A DNA stretch of 64,000 nucleotides, taken from the NCBI RefSeq assembly GCF_022664465.1, contig NZ_JAKREV010000001.1, positions 62,001 to 126,000 of the forward strand. Direction: 5' to 3'. Position numbers and translations under genes: made by a program. This DNA is from Sphingomonas hankookensis (GTDB taxonomy: Bacteria; Pseudomonadota; Alphaproteobacteria; Sphingomonadales; Sphingomonadaceae). The number at the start of each line of letters is the position of its first letter. Within the stretch, counting starts at the first letter, position 1. The notes below the pieces were generated by a model, which was not told where the DNA came from, made no database searches, and saw only the letters and a program-made list of their open reading frames with translations. This document shows positions 7,957 to 16,838 of the stretch, in pieces.

Positions 7957-10295
7957 GCATCGTCGATTCCGCCAAGCAGGCGGCACAGGGCCTGGTGATG
8001 GGCGCGCTACAAAAGCTGGTACCGCTCGCCCCCGACAGCTGGATTCCGGGCGGCAAGCCCGACCCGCTGATCGCGCGCAAGCATGGGCTGATCGGCAAGC
8101 CCGTCTCCCGGCTCGACGGCACGCTGAAGGTCACCGGCGCCGCACCGTTCGCCGCCGAATTTCGCTTCGACACCATGGTCTATGCCTCGCTCGCCTATTC
8201 GACGATCGCGCGCGGCCGGATCGTGGCGATCGATACGCAGGCGGCGGAAAGTGCGCCGGGCGTGGTGCTGGTGATGACTCATCGGAACGCGCCGCGCATG
8301 GCGACGCCGCCGGTGTTCGGCACGTCGGTGCACGCGATAGGCCCCGCCGACCTGCCGATCTTTCAGGACGACCGCATCCATTGGAACGGACAGCCGATCG
8401 CCTGCGTCCTCGCCGAAACGCAGGAACAGGCCGACCATGCCGCCGCGCTGCTGGACATCAGCTATGCGCCGGAACCGTCGATCACCGACCTTGCGGCCGC
8501 CAAGGCCAAGGGGCTCGAGCAGGGGCTGTTCATGGGCCAGCCGCTGCGCAACAGCATCGGCGATGCCGAGGGCGCACTTGCCAACGCCGAATACCGCGTC
8601 GACCAGCGGTATCGCACCCCGCGCCACAACCATAACCCGATCGAACCGCACGCCGCGACGCTGGCATGGGAAGGCGACACGCTCATCCTCCACGACGCCA
8701 GCCAGATGGTGACGCAGCAGGCGCAGAGCATGGCCGACGTCTTCGGGCTGAAGACCGAACAGGTCCGCCTGACCTCGCCCTATGTCGGCGGCGGGTTCGG
8801 CAGCAAGGGGCTGTGGGATCATCAGGTGATCGCCGCCGCCGCATCGCGCCTTGCCGGCCGTCCAGTCCGCATCGCCCTGTCGCGCGAGGGCGTGTACCGC
8901 ACCGTCGGCGGCCGGGCGCTGACCGAGCAGCGCGTCGCGATCGGTGCGCGGGCCGACGGGACGTTTGAGGCGCTGATCCATACCGGCCTGTCGGTGATTA
9001 CCCCGCACAACAACATGCCCGAACCGTTCATCCTCGGCACCCGCAGCGCCTATGCCGCGCCCAACCTGCTGCTGCAGGTCGAGATCGCGCGGATGAACAT
9101 GCTCGCCAACACCTTCATGCGTGCGCCGGGCGAGGCGGTCGGCACCTTCGCACTGGAATCGGCGATCGACGAACTGGCGGTCGATTTGGGACTCGATCCG
9201 GTCGAGCTGCGCATCCGCAACGAACCGGAGAAGGACCCGACCAGCGGCCTGACCTTCTCCTCGCGCCATATCGTCAAGGCATGGCGCGACGGCGCGACCC
9301 GTTTCGGATGGGACGAACGCCCCGCCGTGCCGGGCGCGCGGACGGAAGGCGAATGGCAGATCGGCATGGGCTGCGCGACCGGGACCTATCCCTATTACCG
9401 GATGCCCGGCGCCGAGGCACGGATCACCTTATTGCGCGACGGCGACAACGTACGCGCGAAGGTGGAGGTCGCCGCGGCGGAAATGGGCATGGGAACGTCC
9501 ACCACGACCGCGATCGTCGCCGCCGAACGCCTCGGGCTGCCGATCGACTGGATCGAGGTCGGCTATGGCGACAGCGCGATTCCCGGCGCGATCATGGCGG
9601 GGGGATCGCAACAGACCGCAGCGATCGGCGGGGCGGTGATCGCGGCGCATGGCGAACTGGTCGCCGCGCTGCTGAAGCTCGCCGGCAACGACTCGCCGCT
9701 CGCCGGACTATCGGCGAACGAGGTCGGCAGCGACGAGGGTGGCCTTGCCAAGCTCGACGATCCGTCACGCCGCGAAAGCTATGCCTCGATCCTCACCCGC
9801 GCCCGCCGTGACAGCGTCAGCGTGACGAAAGCGGGCTCGATGCCGCTCGAATTCATGCACTGGTCGATGCATTCGCACAGCGCGCTGTTCTGCGAAGTGC
9901 GGGTCAACCAAGTGACCGGCGAAGTCCGCGTCAGCCGCTTCCTCGGATCGTTCGACTGCGGCCGCATCCTCAACCCCAAGACCGCGACCAGCCAGTTCCG
10001 TGGCGGGATCATCATGGGCCTCGGCATGGCGTTGATGGAGGAGACGCAGTTCGACGAACGCAACGGCAGGATCATGAACCCCAGCCTCGCCGAATATCAC
10101 ATCCCGGTGCACCTCGACGTGCCGGAGATCGACGTGATCTGGACCGACATCCCCGATCCGCACACGCCGATGGGCGCGCACGGCATCGGCGAAATCGGCA
10201 TCACCGGCGTCGCGGCGGCGGTCGCCAATGCGATCTACAACGCGACGGGCAAGCGTATCCGCGACCTGCCGATCACGCTCGACCGGCTATTATAG
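7953..10295 (+). CDS. paoC: Aldehyde oxidoreductase, molybdenum-binding catalytic subunit (PaoC/YagR-like)
   Basis: 780 residues from ATG 7953, which overlaps the paoB stop (ATGA). The frame stays open far upstream but that part only shadows paoB. The protein holds the molybdenum-cytosine-dinucleotide cofactor: VGGGFGSKGLWDHQ and the C-terminal MGAHGIGEIGITG are family signatures. Glu747 in GIGEIG corresponds to the essential active-site base. The N-terminal ~48 residues before KPVSRLDGTLKVTGAA appear to be an extension. It oxidises aldehydes, probably aromatic, to acids with water as oxygen source. No XdhC/PaoD-type maturation chaperone gene is visible next to it. Confidence 0.88.
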   Translation: MSIVDSAKQAAQGLVMGALQKLVPLAPDSWIPGGKPDPLIARKHGLIGKPVSRLDGTLKVTGAAPFAAEFRFDTMVYASLAYSTIARGRIVAIDTQAAESAPGVVLVMTHRNAPRMATPPVFGTSVHAIGPADLPIFQDDRIHWNGQPIACVLAETQEQADHAAALLDISYAPEPSITDLAAAKAKGLEQGLFMGQPLRNSIGDAEGALANAEYRVDQRYRTPRHNHNPIEPHAATLAWEGDTLILHDASQMVTQQAQSMADVFGLKTEQVRLTSPYVGGGFGSKGLWDHQVIAAAASRLAGRPVRIALSREGVYRTVGGRALTEQRVAIGARADGTFEALIHTGLSVITPHNNMPEPFILGTRSAYAAPNLLLQVEIARMNMLANTFMRAPGEAVGTFALESAIDELAVDLGLDPVELRIRNEPEKDPTSGLTFSSRHIVKAWRDGATRFGWDERPAVPGARTEGEWQIGMGCATGTYPYYRMPGAEARITLLRDGDNVRAKVEVAAAEMGMGTSTTTAIVAAERLGLPIDWIEVGYGDSAIPGAIMAGGSQQTAAIGGAVIAAHGELVAALLKLAGNDSPLAGLSANEVGSDEGGLAKLDDPSRRESYASILTRARRDSVSVTKAGSMPLEFMHWSMHSHSALFCEVRVNQVTGEVRVSRFLGSFDCGRILNPKTATSQFRGGIIMGLGMALMEETQFDERNGRIMNPSLAEYHIPVHLDVPEIDVIWTDIPDPHTPMGAHGIGEIGITGVAAAVANAIYNATGKRIRDLPITLDRLL

Positions 10296-10316
10296 GGTCC
10301 GATACGCCCGCATCGA

Positions 10317-10403
10317 AACGTCACCCCAGCACAGGCTGGGGTGTCTTGCGGCTCCTGCTACGCGCTGCAACGGGGAGACCCCAGCCTTCGCTGGGGTGAC
10401 GTT
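10317..10403. repeat. Facing pair of REP-like palindromes
   Basis: Two hairpins lie between the convergent ends of paoC and the M3 peptidase. The first is CACCCCAGC / GCTGGGGTG (10322-10330 and 10335-10343), the second ACCCCAGC / GCTGGGGT (10378-10385 and 10390-10397). The outer arms AACGTCACCCCAGC (10317-10330) and GCTGGGGTGACGTT (10390-10403) are also exact inverses, so the whole could fold as one structure. The second unit, read on the minus strand, is the same 25-base sequence as the element at 17935. It may serve as a bidirectional terminator. Confidence 0.75.
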
Positions 10404-10413
10404 TCCCGAACCC

Positions 10414-12603
10414 CTACTTCGCGGGCGCCGGCGCCGCCGCCACCGCGATCCGCGACCCGTCGGCGTTCAGCCCCAGGTCCTTCAGCAGCGGCGCGACCTG
10501 TGGATCGGCGCCGTTGAAGTTGCGGAACATCGGCGCGTAATCCTCGGTATGGCCCTTCGACAGGATCATGTCGCGGAACCGCTGGCCATTGGCGCGGGTC
10601 ATGCCGCCATGCTGTTCGAACCAGTTGAACGCGTTCGAACTCAGCATCTTGGTCCAGCTGTACGCGTAATAGCCCGCCGAATAGCCATTACCCCAAATGT
10701 GCAGAAAATAGCTCGACCGATAGCGCGGCGGCACGTCGGCGACGTCGAGCCCGGTGGCGGCCAGCGCCTTCGCCTCGAACGCATCTGCATTCTGCTTGCC
10801 ATCCGCCGCGGTCAGCGAATGCCAGCTCATGTCCATCTCGGCCGCGGCCAGCGCCTCACCGAACGAATAGCCCGAATTGAACGTGCCCGCGCGCTTGATC
10901 TTGTCGACCAGCGCCTGCGGAATGACCTGCTTGGTGCCGTAATGTACCGCATAGTTGGGCAGCACCTTCGGATCGAGCGCCCAATGTTCGTTGAACTGCG
11001 ACGGAAATTCGACGAAATCGCGCGCGGTGTTGGTGCCCGATACGCTCGGATAGGTCTGGTTCGCGAACAGGCCGTGCAGCGCATGGCCGAATTCGTGGAA
11101 CATCGTCGTCACGTCGTCGAAGCTGATCAGCGCCGGTTGCCCGGCCGCCGGCTTCGTAAAGTTCGACACGTTGTAGATCACCGGCTTGGTGCCGAGCAGC
11201 TTCGACTGGTTGACGAAGTTCGACATCCATGCGCCGCCACTCTTGTTGTCACGCTTCCAGAAGTCGAAATACATCAGGCCGATCGGCGTGCCGTCCGCCT
11301 CGTTCACCTCGTACACCATCACGTCGCCCTGATAGACCGGCAGGTCGGTACGCCGCTTGAACGTGATGCCGTAGAGCTGGGTCGCGGCATAGAATACGCC
11401 GTCGGTCAGCACCTTGTTGATCTCGAAATAGGGTTTCAGCTCGTCCTGGTTCAGGTCGTATTTCGCCTTGCGGACCTGTTCGGAATAGAAATCCCAATCC
11501 CATGGCTTCAGCTGGAAATTGCTGCCGGTCGCCTTGATCTGCGCCTGCAATTCGGCGGCCTCGCGCCGCTGTTCGGCGGCGACCGGCGTGCCGAGCTGCT
11601 GCATGAAGCCCAGCGCGGTCTTCGGGTTCTTGGCCATCTGGTCCTGCAGCACGTAATCGGCCCAGGTCGGGAAACCGAGCAGCTTCGCCTTCTGCGCACG
11701 CAGCAACGCGATCTGCGCGATGGTATCGCGGGTGTCGTTGGCGTCGCCCTTGGTCGCGCGGGTCCAACTGGCGTTGAACAGCGCCTCGCGCGTTGTCCGG
11801 TCCTTGAGCGTCGCCAGCTCGGGCTGCTGCGTCGTGTTCTGGAGGGTCAGGACATATTTGCCGGTCAGGCCACGCGCCTTGGCGGCGTCGGCCGCGGCGG
11901 CGATCTCGCCCTCCGACAGGCCAGCCAGCTTGGCCTTGTCGTCGATCACCAGCGCGCCGGCCTTGGCCGCGGCGAGCAGCTTCTGCTGGAACGCGGTTTC
12001 CAGCGTCGACAGCTGGCTGTTGTACCCGCTCAGCGTCACCTTGTCGGCGGGCGACAGCTGGGCACCGGCGCGGACCATCCCCTGATAGGTCAGCGTCAGG
12101 ACCTGCAACTGCTCGGGCGTCAGCGTCAGCGACTGGCGCTGGTCGTACAGCGTCTTCACCCGGGAGAAGAGCGCGGGGTCGAGGTTGATCGCATCCTGAT
12201 GCGCGGCGAACGCCGGGGCCAGATCGGCCTGCGTCTTCTGCAGCGTGTCGTCGGTATTGGCACCGACCACGGCGTAGAAGGCGAGGCTGGCGCGTTCGAG
12301 CAGCCGGCCCGACCGCTCCATGGCGGCGATCGTGTTGTCGAACGTCGGGGCGCTGCGCGCACGGGTGATCGCGTTGATCTCCGCCCGTTGTGCCGCCATG
12401 CCGGCGATCAGCGCGGGGGCGTAATCGGTGCTCTTGATCCGGTCGAACTGCGGCGCGCCGAACGGCAGCGTGCTGGGCTGGGCGAACGGGTTCGACGCAG
12501 GCAGGGGCGCGGCGGTCGCGGCGGTCGGTGCGGGGTTCTGGGCGAGGATGGTGGTGGACATCAGCAGCATCGTGACGGTGGCGGTGGAGGCAAGAAAGCG
12601 CAT
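10414..12603 (-). CDS. Periplasmic M3-family metallopeptidase (peptidyl-dipeptidase Dcp-like)
   Basis: 729 residues, a full-length M3 peptidase. A signal peptide (MRFLASTATVTMLLMSTTILAQ) sends it to the periplasm, unlike the cytoplasmic E. coli Dcp. The zinc site is HEFGH at residues 503-507 (FHEFGHALHGLF), with the third ligand probably in the following FVEFPSQFNEHW segment, as in the family. It releases dipeptides or cleaves short oligopeptides, probably as part of peptide scavenging together with the S9 peptidase at 20014. It ends convergently with paoC across the REP pair. The nagX-linked gene upstream is 73 nt away on the same strand. Confidence 0.9.
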   Translation of the reverse strand: MRFLASTATVTMLLMSTTILAQNPAPTAATAAPLPASNPFAQPSTLPFGAPQFDRIKSTDYAPALIAGMAAQRAEINAITRARSAPTFDNTIAAMERSGRLLERASLAFYAVVGANTDDTLQKTQADLAPAFAAHQDAINLDPALFSRVKTLYDQRQSLTLTPEQLQVLTLTYQGMVRAGAQLSPADKVTLSGYNSQLSTLETAFQQKLLAAAKAGALVIDDKAKLAGLSEGEIAAAADAAKARGLTGKYVLTLQNTTQQPELATLKDRTTREALFNASWTRATKGDANDTRDTIAQIALLRAQKAKLLGFPTWADYVLQDQMAKNPKTALGFMQQLGTPVAAEQRREAAELQAQIKATGSNFQLKPWDWDFYSEQVRKAKYDLNQDELKPYFEINKVLTDGVFYAATQLYGITFKRRTDLPVYQGDVMVYEVNEADGTPIGLMYFDFWKRDNKSGGAWMSNFVNQSKLLGTKPVIYNVSNFTKPAAGQPALISFDDVTTMFHEFGHALHGLFANQTYPSVSGTNTARDFVEFPSQFNEHWALDPKVLPNYAVHYGTKQVIPQALVDKIKRAGTFNSGYSFGEALAAAEMDMSWHSLTAADGKQNADAFEAKALAATGLDVADVPPRYRSSYFLHIWGNGYSAGYYAYSWTKMLSSNAFNWFEQHGGMTRANGQRFRDMILSKGHTEDYAPMFRNFNGADPQVAPLLKDLGLNADGSRIAVAAAPAPAK

Positions 12604-12676
12604 GGACGGTCCGATCGACTAGTATCTGGCGTGACTGATGCACCCGCGGGCAGCGCGGATCAATGGGGTGCGGATG

Positions 12677-12931
12677 CTACCCTTCCTCCAGTGCCACGAC
12701 TTCGAAGCTGAATGCCGTCCAACCGCGCTGGCGGGCGGCTTCCTGCGTCGCGGCCTTCTTGCCCGTCGCTTCTTTCAGCGACGCGGCATGGCCCCAGAAC
12801 ACCTCGGTCTTGCCGTTCTGCAACTGCGCGACGATCCGCCAGAAATGCGTGAACGGCGCGTTGGTCGGGCCGATCGTCTTGACCCAGCCATCGGCCATGG
12901 TCGCGGTCAGGATGCGCTTCTTCCTCGCCAT
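12677..12931 (-). CDS. Small hypothetical protein, 84 residues
   Basis: I do not recognise this protein. It is basic at the N-terminus (MARKKRILTATMADGWVK), has no signal peptide or membrane segment, and is rich in aromatics (FTHFWRIV, VFWGHAAS, GWTAFSFEVVAL), which suggests a small folded beta/alpha protein. It begins 4 nt after the nagX stop, so the two are probably co-transcribed. No clear Shine-Dalgarno is seen; translational coupling to nagX is likely. The codon pattern matches its neighbours and the opposite-strand frame offers nothing better, so I regard it as real. Confidence 0.55.
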   Translation of the reverse strand: MARKKRILTATMADGWVKTIGPTNAPFTHFWRIVAQLQNGKTEVFWGHAASLKEATGKKAATQEAARQRGWTAFSFEVVALEEG

Positions 12932-12935
12932 CGCG

Positions 12936-14060
12936 TCAGATCTTCACGATCCAGCCCTTGCGCGCCAGCCACGCGACGAACGCCCACAGCATCGCCATGT
13001 ACAGGGCGATCGGCACCAGCGCCGCCACCGCCGGCGACACCACCGTGGCGGTCGCGCTATAGGTCGCGAAGAACAGGTCCCACCCGACCATATGCCCGGT
13101 GACCATATGCAGCACATAGGCGGCGATCGCGTTCATCCCGAAGACGATCGCGATCGTCCACGGCCAAGACAGCGGCGCCGTCCGCCCGTCGATCGCCAGA
13201 TGCAGGGCGGCGAGCGCGATCGTCGTCAGCCCGCAGGTCACCAGTACGAAGCTGCTCGACCACATATCCTTGATGAGCGGCAGCCACGGGCTCCATGCCA
13301 GCCCGACCGCGACCATCGCGGCGCCGACCAGCAGCAGCTTGCCGCCCGCCGCCCGCCCGCGTCGCTGGCGCAGATAGTCGCCGATGCACACCCCGATCAG
13401 CCCATGCGCGATCGACGGCAGCGTGCTGAGAAACCCTTCCGGATCATAGCCTTCGGGCCCCGCGACGTAGTTATGACCGCCCGCCCCCAGCAACCAGCGA
13501 TCGACCGACGCGACGAAGGTATGCCCGCGCGAAAACAGGTCGTTCGGCAACCCGTCGAGCGCCGGCAGCAGCAATAGCGGCCAATAGAGGATCAGCACGG
13601 CGGCGATGATCCCGATCCGCGTGCGCTGGCCGGTGTGGAGGTAAAGCAGCGCGCAGGCGCCATAGACCAGCCCGATCCGCTGCAGCACGCCCCACAGCCG
13701 CCACGCGCCGCTATTGAAATCGGCGAACCAGTAGAGGTTGGACAGCAGGAACCCGAGCACGAACAAGCGCGTCGCGCGCGCCACGATCGGTCCCGCCGTC
13801 GCCACCGGCCGCCCGTCGTTCCCCCGCCGCTGCGCCATGGGGATCGCCACGCCGACCATCATCAGGAACGCCGGAAACACCGTGTCTGCGAGCGTCAGCC
13901 CGTCCCACGACGCATGCAGCAGCGTGCCGAACACCGGCACCTTATGCCCATAGAAGATGCCCGCCGCCGAATTGACGAGGATCATTCCCATGACCGTCAG
14001 CCCGCGCAGCACGTCGAGCGATGCCAGCCGCCCCGGCGTCGCCGCTGTCGATGTCGTCAT
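12936..14060 (-). CDS. nagX: Multi-pass acyltransferase-like membrane protein (NagX/HGSNAT family)
   Basis: 374 residues from ATG 14060. I reject the in-frame ATG at 14219 because GGGGGAAGG stands just before 14060 and the longer form overlaps the divergent hexosaminidase start. The start is typical: RLASLDVLRGLTVMGMILVNSAA, followed by about ten membrane helices. Proteins of this family (DUF5009, related to heparan-alpha-glucosaminide N-acetyltransferase, called NagX in N-acetylglucosamine regulons) are inner-membrane proteins linked to GlcNAc use. The divergent GH20 hexosaminidase supports that role here. The exact activity, transport or acyl transfer, is not settled for the family. Confidence 0.8.
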   Translation of the reverse strand: MTTSTAATPGRLASLDVLRGLTVMGMILVNSAAGIFYGHKVPVFGTLLHASWDGLTLADTVFPAFLMMVGVAIPMAQRRGNDGRPVATAGPIVARATRLFVLGFLLSNLYWFADFNSGAWRLWGVLQRIGLVYGACALLYLHTGQRTRIGIIAAVLILYWPLLLLPALDGLPNDLFSRGHTFVASVDRWLLGAGGHNYVAGPEGYDPEGFLSTLPSIAHGLIGVCIGDYLRQRRGRAAGGKLLLVGAAMVAVGLAWSPWLPLIKDMWSSSFVLVTCGLTTIALAALHLAIDGRTAPLSWPWTIAIVFGMNAIAAYVLHMVTGHMVGWDLFFATYSATATVVSPAVAALVPIALYMAMLWAFVAWLARKGWIVKI

Positions 14061-14122
14061 GCCCTTCCCCCCTTCGCACTCTGTGCCCCATCGTACCGGC
14101 TGCTCGACGCCGCGCGCAATGC

Positions 14123-14152
14123 TTGGCATAGGTGCCTGACGACGTTGGCATA
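14123..14152. promoter_or_regulatory. Direct repeats in the nagX / hexosaminidase divergent promoter region
   Basis: The octamer TTGGCATA occurs at 14123-14130 and again at 14145-14152, exactly 22 bp apart (two helical turns). The first copy also begins a short inverted repeat, GGCA-TAGG-TGCC. The pair lies 62 nt upstream of nagX and 57 nt upstream of the GH20 gene, so a regulator bound here could control both. I cannot name the regulator, and no regulator gene adjoins. Confidence 0.35.
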
Positions 14153-14208
14153 AGCCAGCACGGGACCTGGCCCATGCCGGTCGAATAGGACGACAAGGGG
14201 AAAGCACG

Positions 14209-16749
14209 ATGCGCCACATGCTGATCGGACTGGCGCTGGGTGCTGCCGCAACCGCGCCGGCACAGACGCCGCCGCAGCCGGCGCAGGCCGATCTCGACCG
14301 GCTTGCCGCGTCGCTCGGCTATCGCTTCACCATCCTCGACAATCGTCCGGCCGACTGCCCCGGCCCCGGTGCCTGCTTCCGCTCCGAAATCGAACTGGTG
14401 GTGCCGGCGGGGATCGGCGCGATCCCGAACGACCTGACGCTGCAATATGGCTTTGTCGGGCGCGTCCTGCACATCGAAAGCGACGTGTTCGACGATACGC
14501 TCGTCAACGGCGACCTCCACCGCCTGAGCCTGAAGCCGGGCAAGCGGTTGCAGCCCGGACAGCGCTATCGCATCGGGATCGTCGGCACCGGCCATTTCTT
14601 CTCGCGCTTCTATGCCATGCCCAACGCATCGGTGACGGCGCCCGGACTGAGCCCGCGGATCGTCGCCGCGATCCGTCCGGTGCGATCGGGGGAGACGGGG
14701 CTCGAAAACCTGCCCTTCGTGCCCGCGATGACGGACGAGGCGAAGCTGTCGACGTCGGTCGCGGGCGACCGGACGACATGGCTGACCCCGCAGCGCGCGT
14801 TCGATCGCTATGCCGCGCGGGGGCGCGCGCTGCCCGCCGATGTGGTGATCCTGCCCAAACCGGTCCGCGTATCGCGCCCGCAGGGTATGGGTGCCGACCT
14901 ATCGCGCGGTATACGCCTGTCGGTGAAGGGGATCGACGCGCGGTCGATCGACGCCGCCGTCGCCGCGCTCGGTGTGCCGCGCTCGGGCAACGGCACCCCG
15001 ATCGAGATCGCGCGCACGCCGGGGCTGTCGCCCGAGGCCTATCGCCTGAGCGTCGCCGATGGCCGCGTGCGCATCGCCGCCGCCGATGCCGCAGGCGCCA
15101 ACCACGCGCTGCGGTCGCTGGCGCAACAGGCGGCGAGCGAGTCCTACCGCCTGCGCCCGCTCGCGGTCGAGGACGCGCCGCGCTACGCCTTTCGCGGGCT
15201 GCATGTCGATGTGGCGCGCAACTTCCACAGCAAGGCCAAGCTGCTGTCGCTGATCGAGCAGGCCGCGACCTACAAGCTCAACAAGCTGCACCTCCATTTG
15301 GGCGACGACGAGGGCTGGCGGTTGCAGATCAACACGCTGCCCGAACTGACCGAGGTCGGCGCCTATCGCTGCCTCGACGCCACCGAGAAGACCTGCCTGC
15401 AACCGCAGCTCGGCGCCGATCCGGCCCGCGACGCGCCGACCAACGGGTATCTGACCCAGGCCGATTATCTCGAAATCCTCGCCGCGGCGAAGGCACGCGG
15501 GATCGAAGTCATTCCGTCGTTCGACATGCCCGGCCACTCACGCGCGGCGATCCGGTCGATGGAGGTCCGCTACGACCGCCTGATCGCCGCCGGCCGCCGC
15601 GCAGAGGCCGAACGCTACCGTCTGGTCGAACCGGGCGACACCACCGCCTATCGCAGTATCCAGAACTACAACGACAATACCCTGAACGTCTGCATCGAAC
15701 CTACCTATCGCTTCCTCGACACGGTGATCGACGAGGTGCGGGCACTGCACCGGCGCGCCGGCGTGCCGCTCCAGACCTATCATATCGGTGCGGACGAGAC
15801 GGCGGGCGCGTGGTCGCAGTCTCCGGCGTGTCAGGCGATGATGGCCCGCACCGGCCTCAAACCCAACCAGCTCGGCGCGCATTTCATCGAACGCGTCGCC
15901 GCCACCCTCGCCGCCAAGAACATCCGCGTCGCCGGGTGGAGCGACGGCATGGGCCATACCGCCGCCGACCGCATGCCAAAGGCGGTGCAGACCAACATCT
16001 GGGGCGGCCTGCACACCGGCGGCGTCGCCGAGGCGCACACCCAAGCGAACCGGGGCTGGCGGGTCGTACTGTCGATGCCCGACTTCACCTATCTCGACAT
16101 GCCCAACGCCGTCGATCCCGAGGAACACGGCTATGACTGGGGCACGCGTGAGATCGACGGGTGGAAGGCGTTCGCCTTCATGCCGGGCAACCTGCCGGCC
16201 AACGCGTCGATCCGCGGCAATATCCTCAATCAGCCGGTGCCGCTGCTCGACGGATCGCCGATGGCGGCGGGGCGCAGCGTCGACGGCATCCAGGCACAGC
16301 TATGGAGCGAAACCGTCCGCAGCGACGAACAGGTCGATTACATGCTGTTCCCGCGCCTGCTGGCCTTTGCCGAACGCGCGTGGCGGCGCCCGGAATGGGA
16401 GCCGGCCTATGTCCCCGGCACCAGCTATGCGATGGGCGACGGCAAGGTCGACGTCCGCGCGATCGACGCGGCGTGGAACGAGTACGCGTCGCGTGCCACG
16501 GTCGCGCTCGGCCGACTGGATCGCGCCGGCATCGCCTATCGCATCGCCCCGCCCGGCGCGCGCATCGTCGGCGGCCGGTTGGAGATGAACAGCGAACTGC
16601 CCGGCGTGCCGCTGGAATATCGGGTCGGCACGGGGGAGTGGCAGCGTTATACCGGGCCGGTCGCGGTGACCGGGCCGGTGCAGGTGCGTAGCCGGTCTGC
16701 CGATGGCCGGCGGGCCGGACGGGCGGTCATGGTGGAGGCATTGCGATAG
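14209..16749 (+). CDS. Secreted GH20 beta-N-acetylhexosaminidase (chitobiase)
   Basis: 846 residues from ATG 14209 with AAGGGGAAAG upstream. A signal peptide (MRHMLIGLALGAAATAPAQT) precedes an N-terminal carbohydrate-binding domain of the chitobiase type (about 30-160), a GH20b-like domain (about 200-320), the TIM barrel from YAFRGLHVDVARNFHSK, and a C-terminal domain after about residue 770. The catalytic Asp-Glu pair is D529-E530 in YHIGADETAGAW. It removes terminal beta-linked GlcNAc from chitobiose-like oligomers in the periplasm or outside the cell. The divergent nagX gene fits the same pathway. Confidence 0.92.
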   Translation: MRHMLIGLALGAAATAPAQTPPQPAQADLDRLAASLGYRFTILDNRPADCPGPGACFRSEIELVVPAGIGAIPNDLTLQYGFVGRVLHIESDVFDDTLVNGDLHRLSLKPGKRLQPGQRYRIGIVGTGHFFSRFYAMPNASVTAPGLSPRIVAAIRPVRSGETGLENLPFVPAMTDEAKLSTSVAGDRTTWLTPQRAFDRYAARGRALPADVVILPKPVRVSRPQGMGADLSRGIRLSVKGIDARSIDAAVAALGVPRSGNGTPIEIARTPGLSPEAYRLSVADGRVRIAAADAAGANHALRSLAQQAASESYRLRPLAVEDAPRYAFRGLHVDVARNFHSKAKLLSLIEQAATYKLNKLHLHLGDDEGWRLQINTLPELTEVGAYRCLDATEKTCLQPQLGADPARDAPTNGYLTQADYLEILAAAKARGIEVIPSFDMPGHSRAAIRSMEVRYDRLIAAGRRAEAERYRLVEPGDTTAYRSIQNYNDNTLNVCIEPTYRFLDTVIDEVRALHRRAGVPLQTYHIGADETAGAWSQSPACQAMMARTGLKPNQLGAHFIERVAATLAAKNIRVAGWSDGMGHTAADRMPKAVQTNIWGGLHTGGVAEAHTQANRGWRVVLSMPDFTYLDMPNAVDPEEHGYDWGTREIDGWKAFAFMPGNLPANASIRGNILNQPVPLLDGSPMAAGRSVDGIQAQLWSETVRSDEQVDYMLFPRLLAFAERAWRRPEWEPAYVPGTSYAMGDGKVDVRAIDAAWNEYASRATVALGRLDRAGIAYRIAPPGARIVGGRLEMNSELPGVPLEYRVGTGEWQRYTGPVAVTGPVQVRSRSADGRRAGRAVMVEALR

Positions 16750-16786
16750 GTCGGAACGTCCGCCGTTGCGGCACATAGTCCCTTCC

Positions 16787-16815
16787 CGTCACCCCGGATC
16801 AAGTCCGGGGTGACG
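16787..16815. repeat. REP-like palindrome
   Basis: A perfect 12-bp stem, CGTCACCCCGGA (16787-16798) and TCCGGGGTGACG (16804-16815), with a 5-nt loop. It lies between the convergent GH20 and GH5 genes. It resembles the other palindromes of this window in the outer GTCACCCC/GGGGTGAC arms but has a different inner sequence. It could also act as a bidirectional terminator. Confidence 0.7.
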
Positions 16816-16838
16816 TGGTCTTACCGGCTAACTCACCC

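Noticed and set aside
10228..12711. 827-residue plus-strand open frame
   Set aside because: It runs antisense through the M3 peptidase gene, has Arg/Gly-rich composition, and the opposite strand encodes an intact HEFGH peptidase.
16787..16815. Simple rho-independent terminator instead of a repeat
   Set aside because: No T-tract follows on either strand, and the GTCACCCC/GGGGTGAC arms recur at two other places, so I list it as REP-like; a termination role remains possible.
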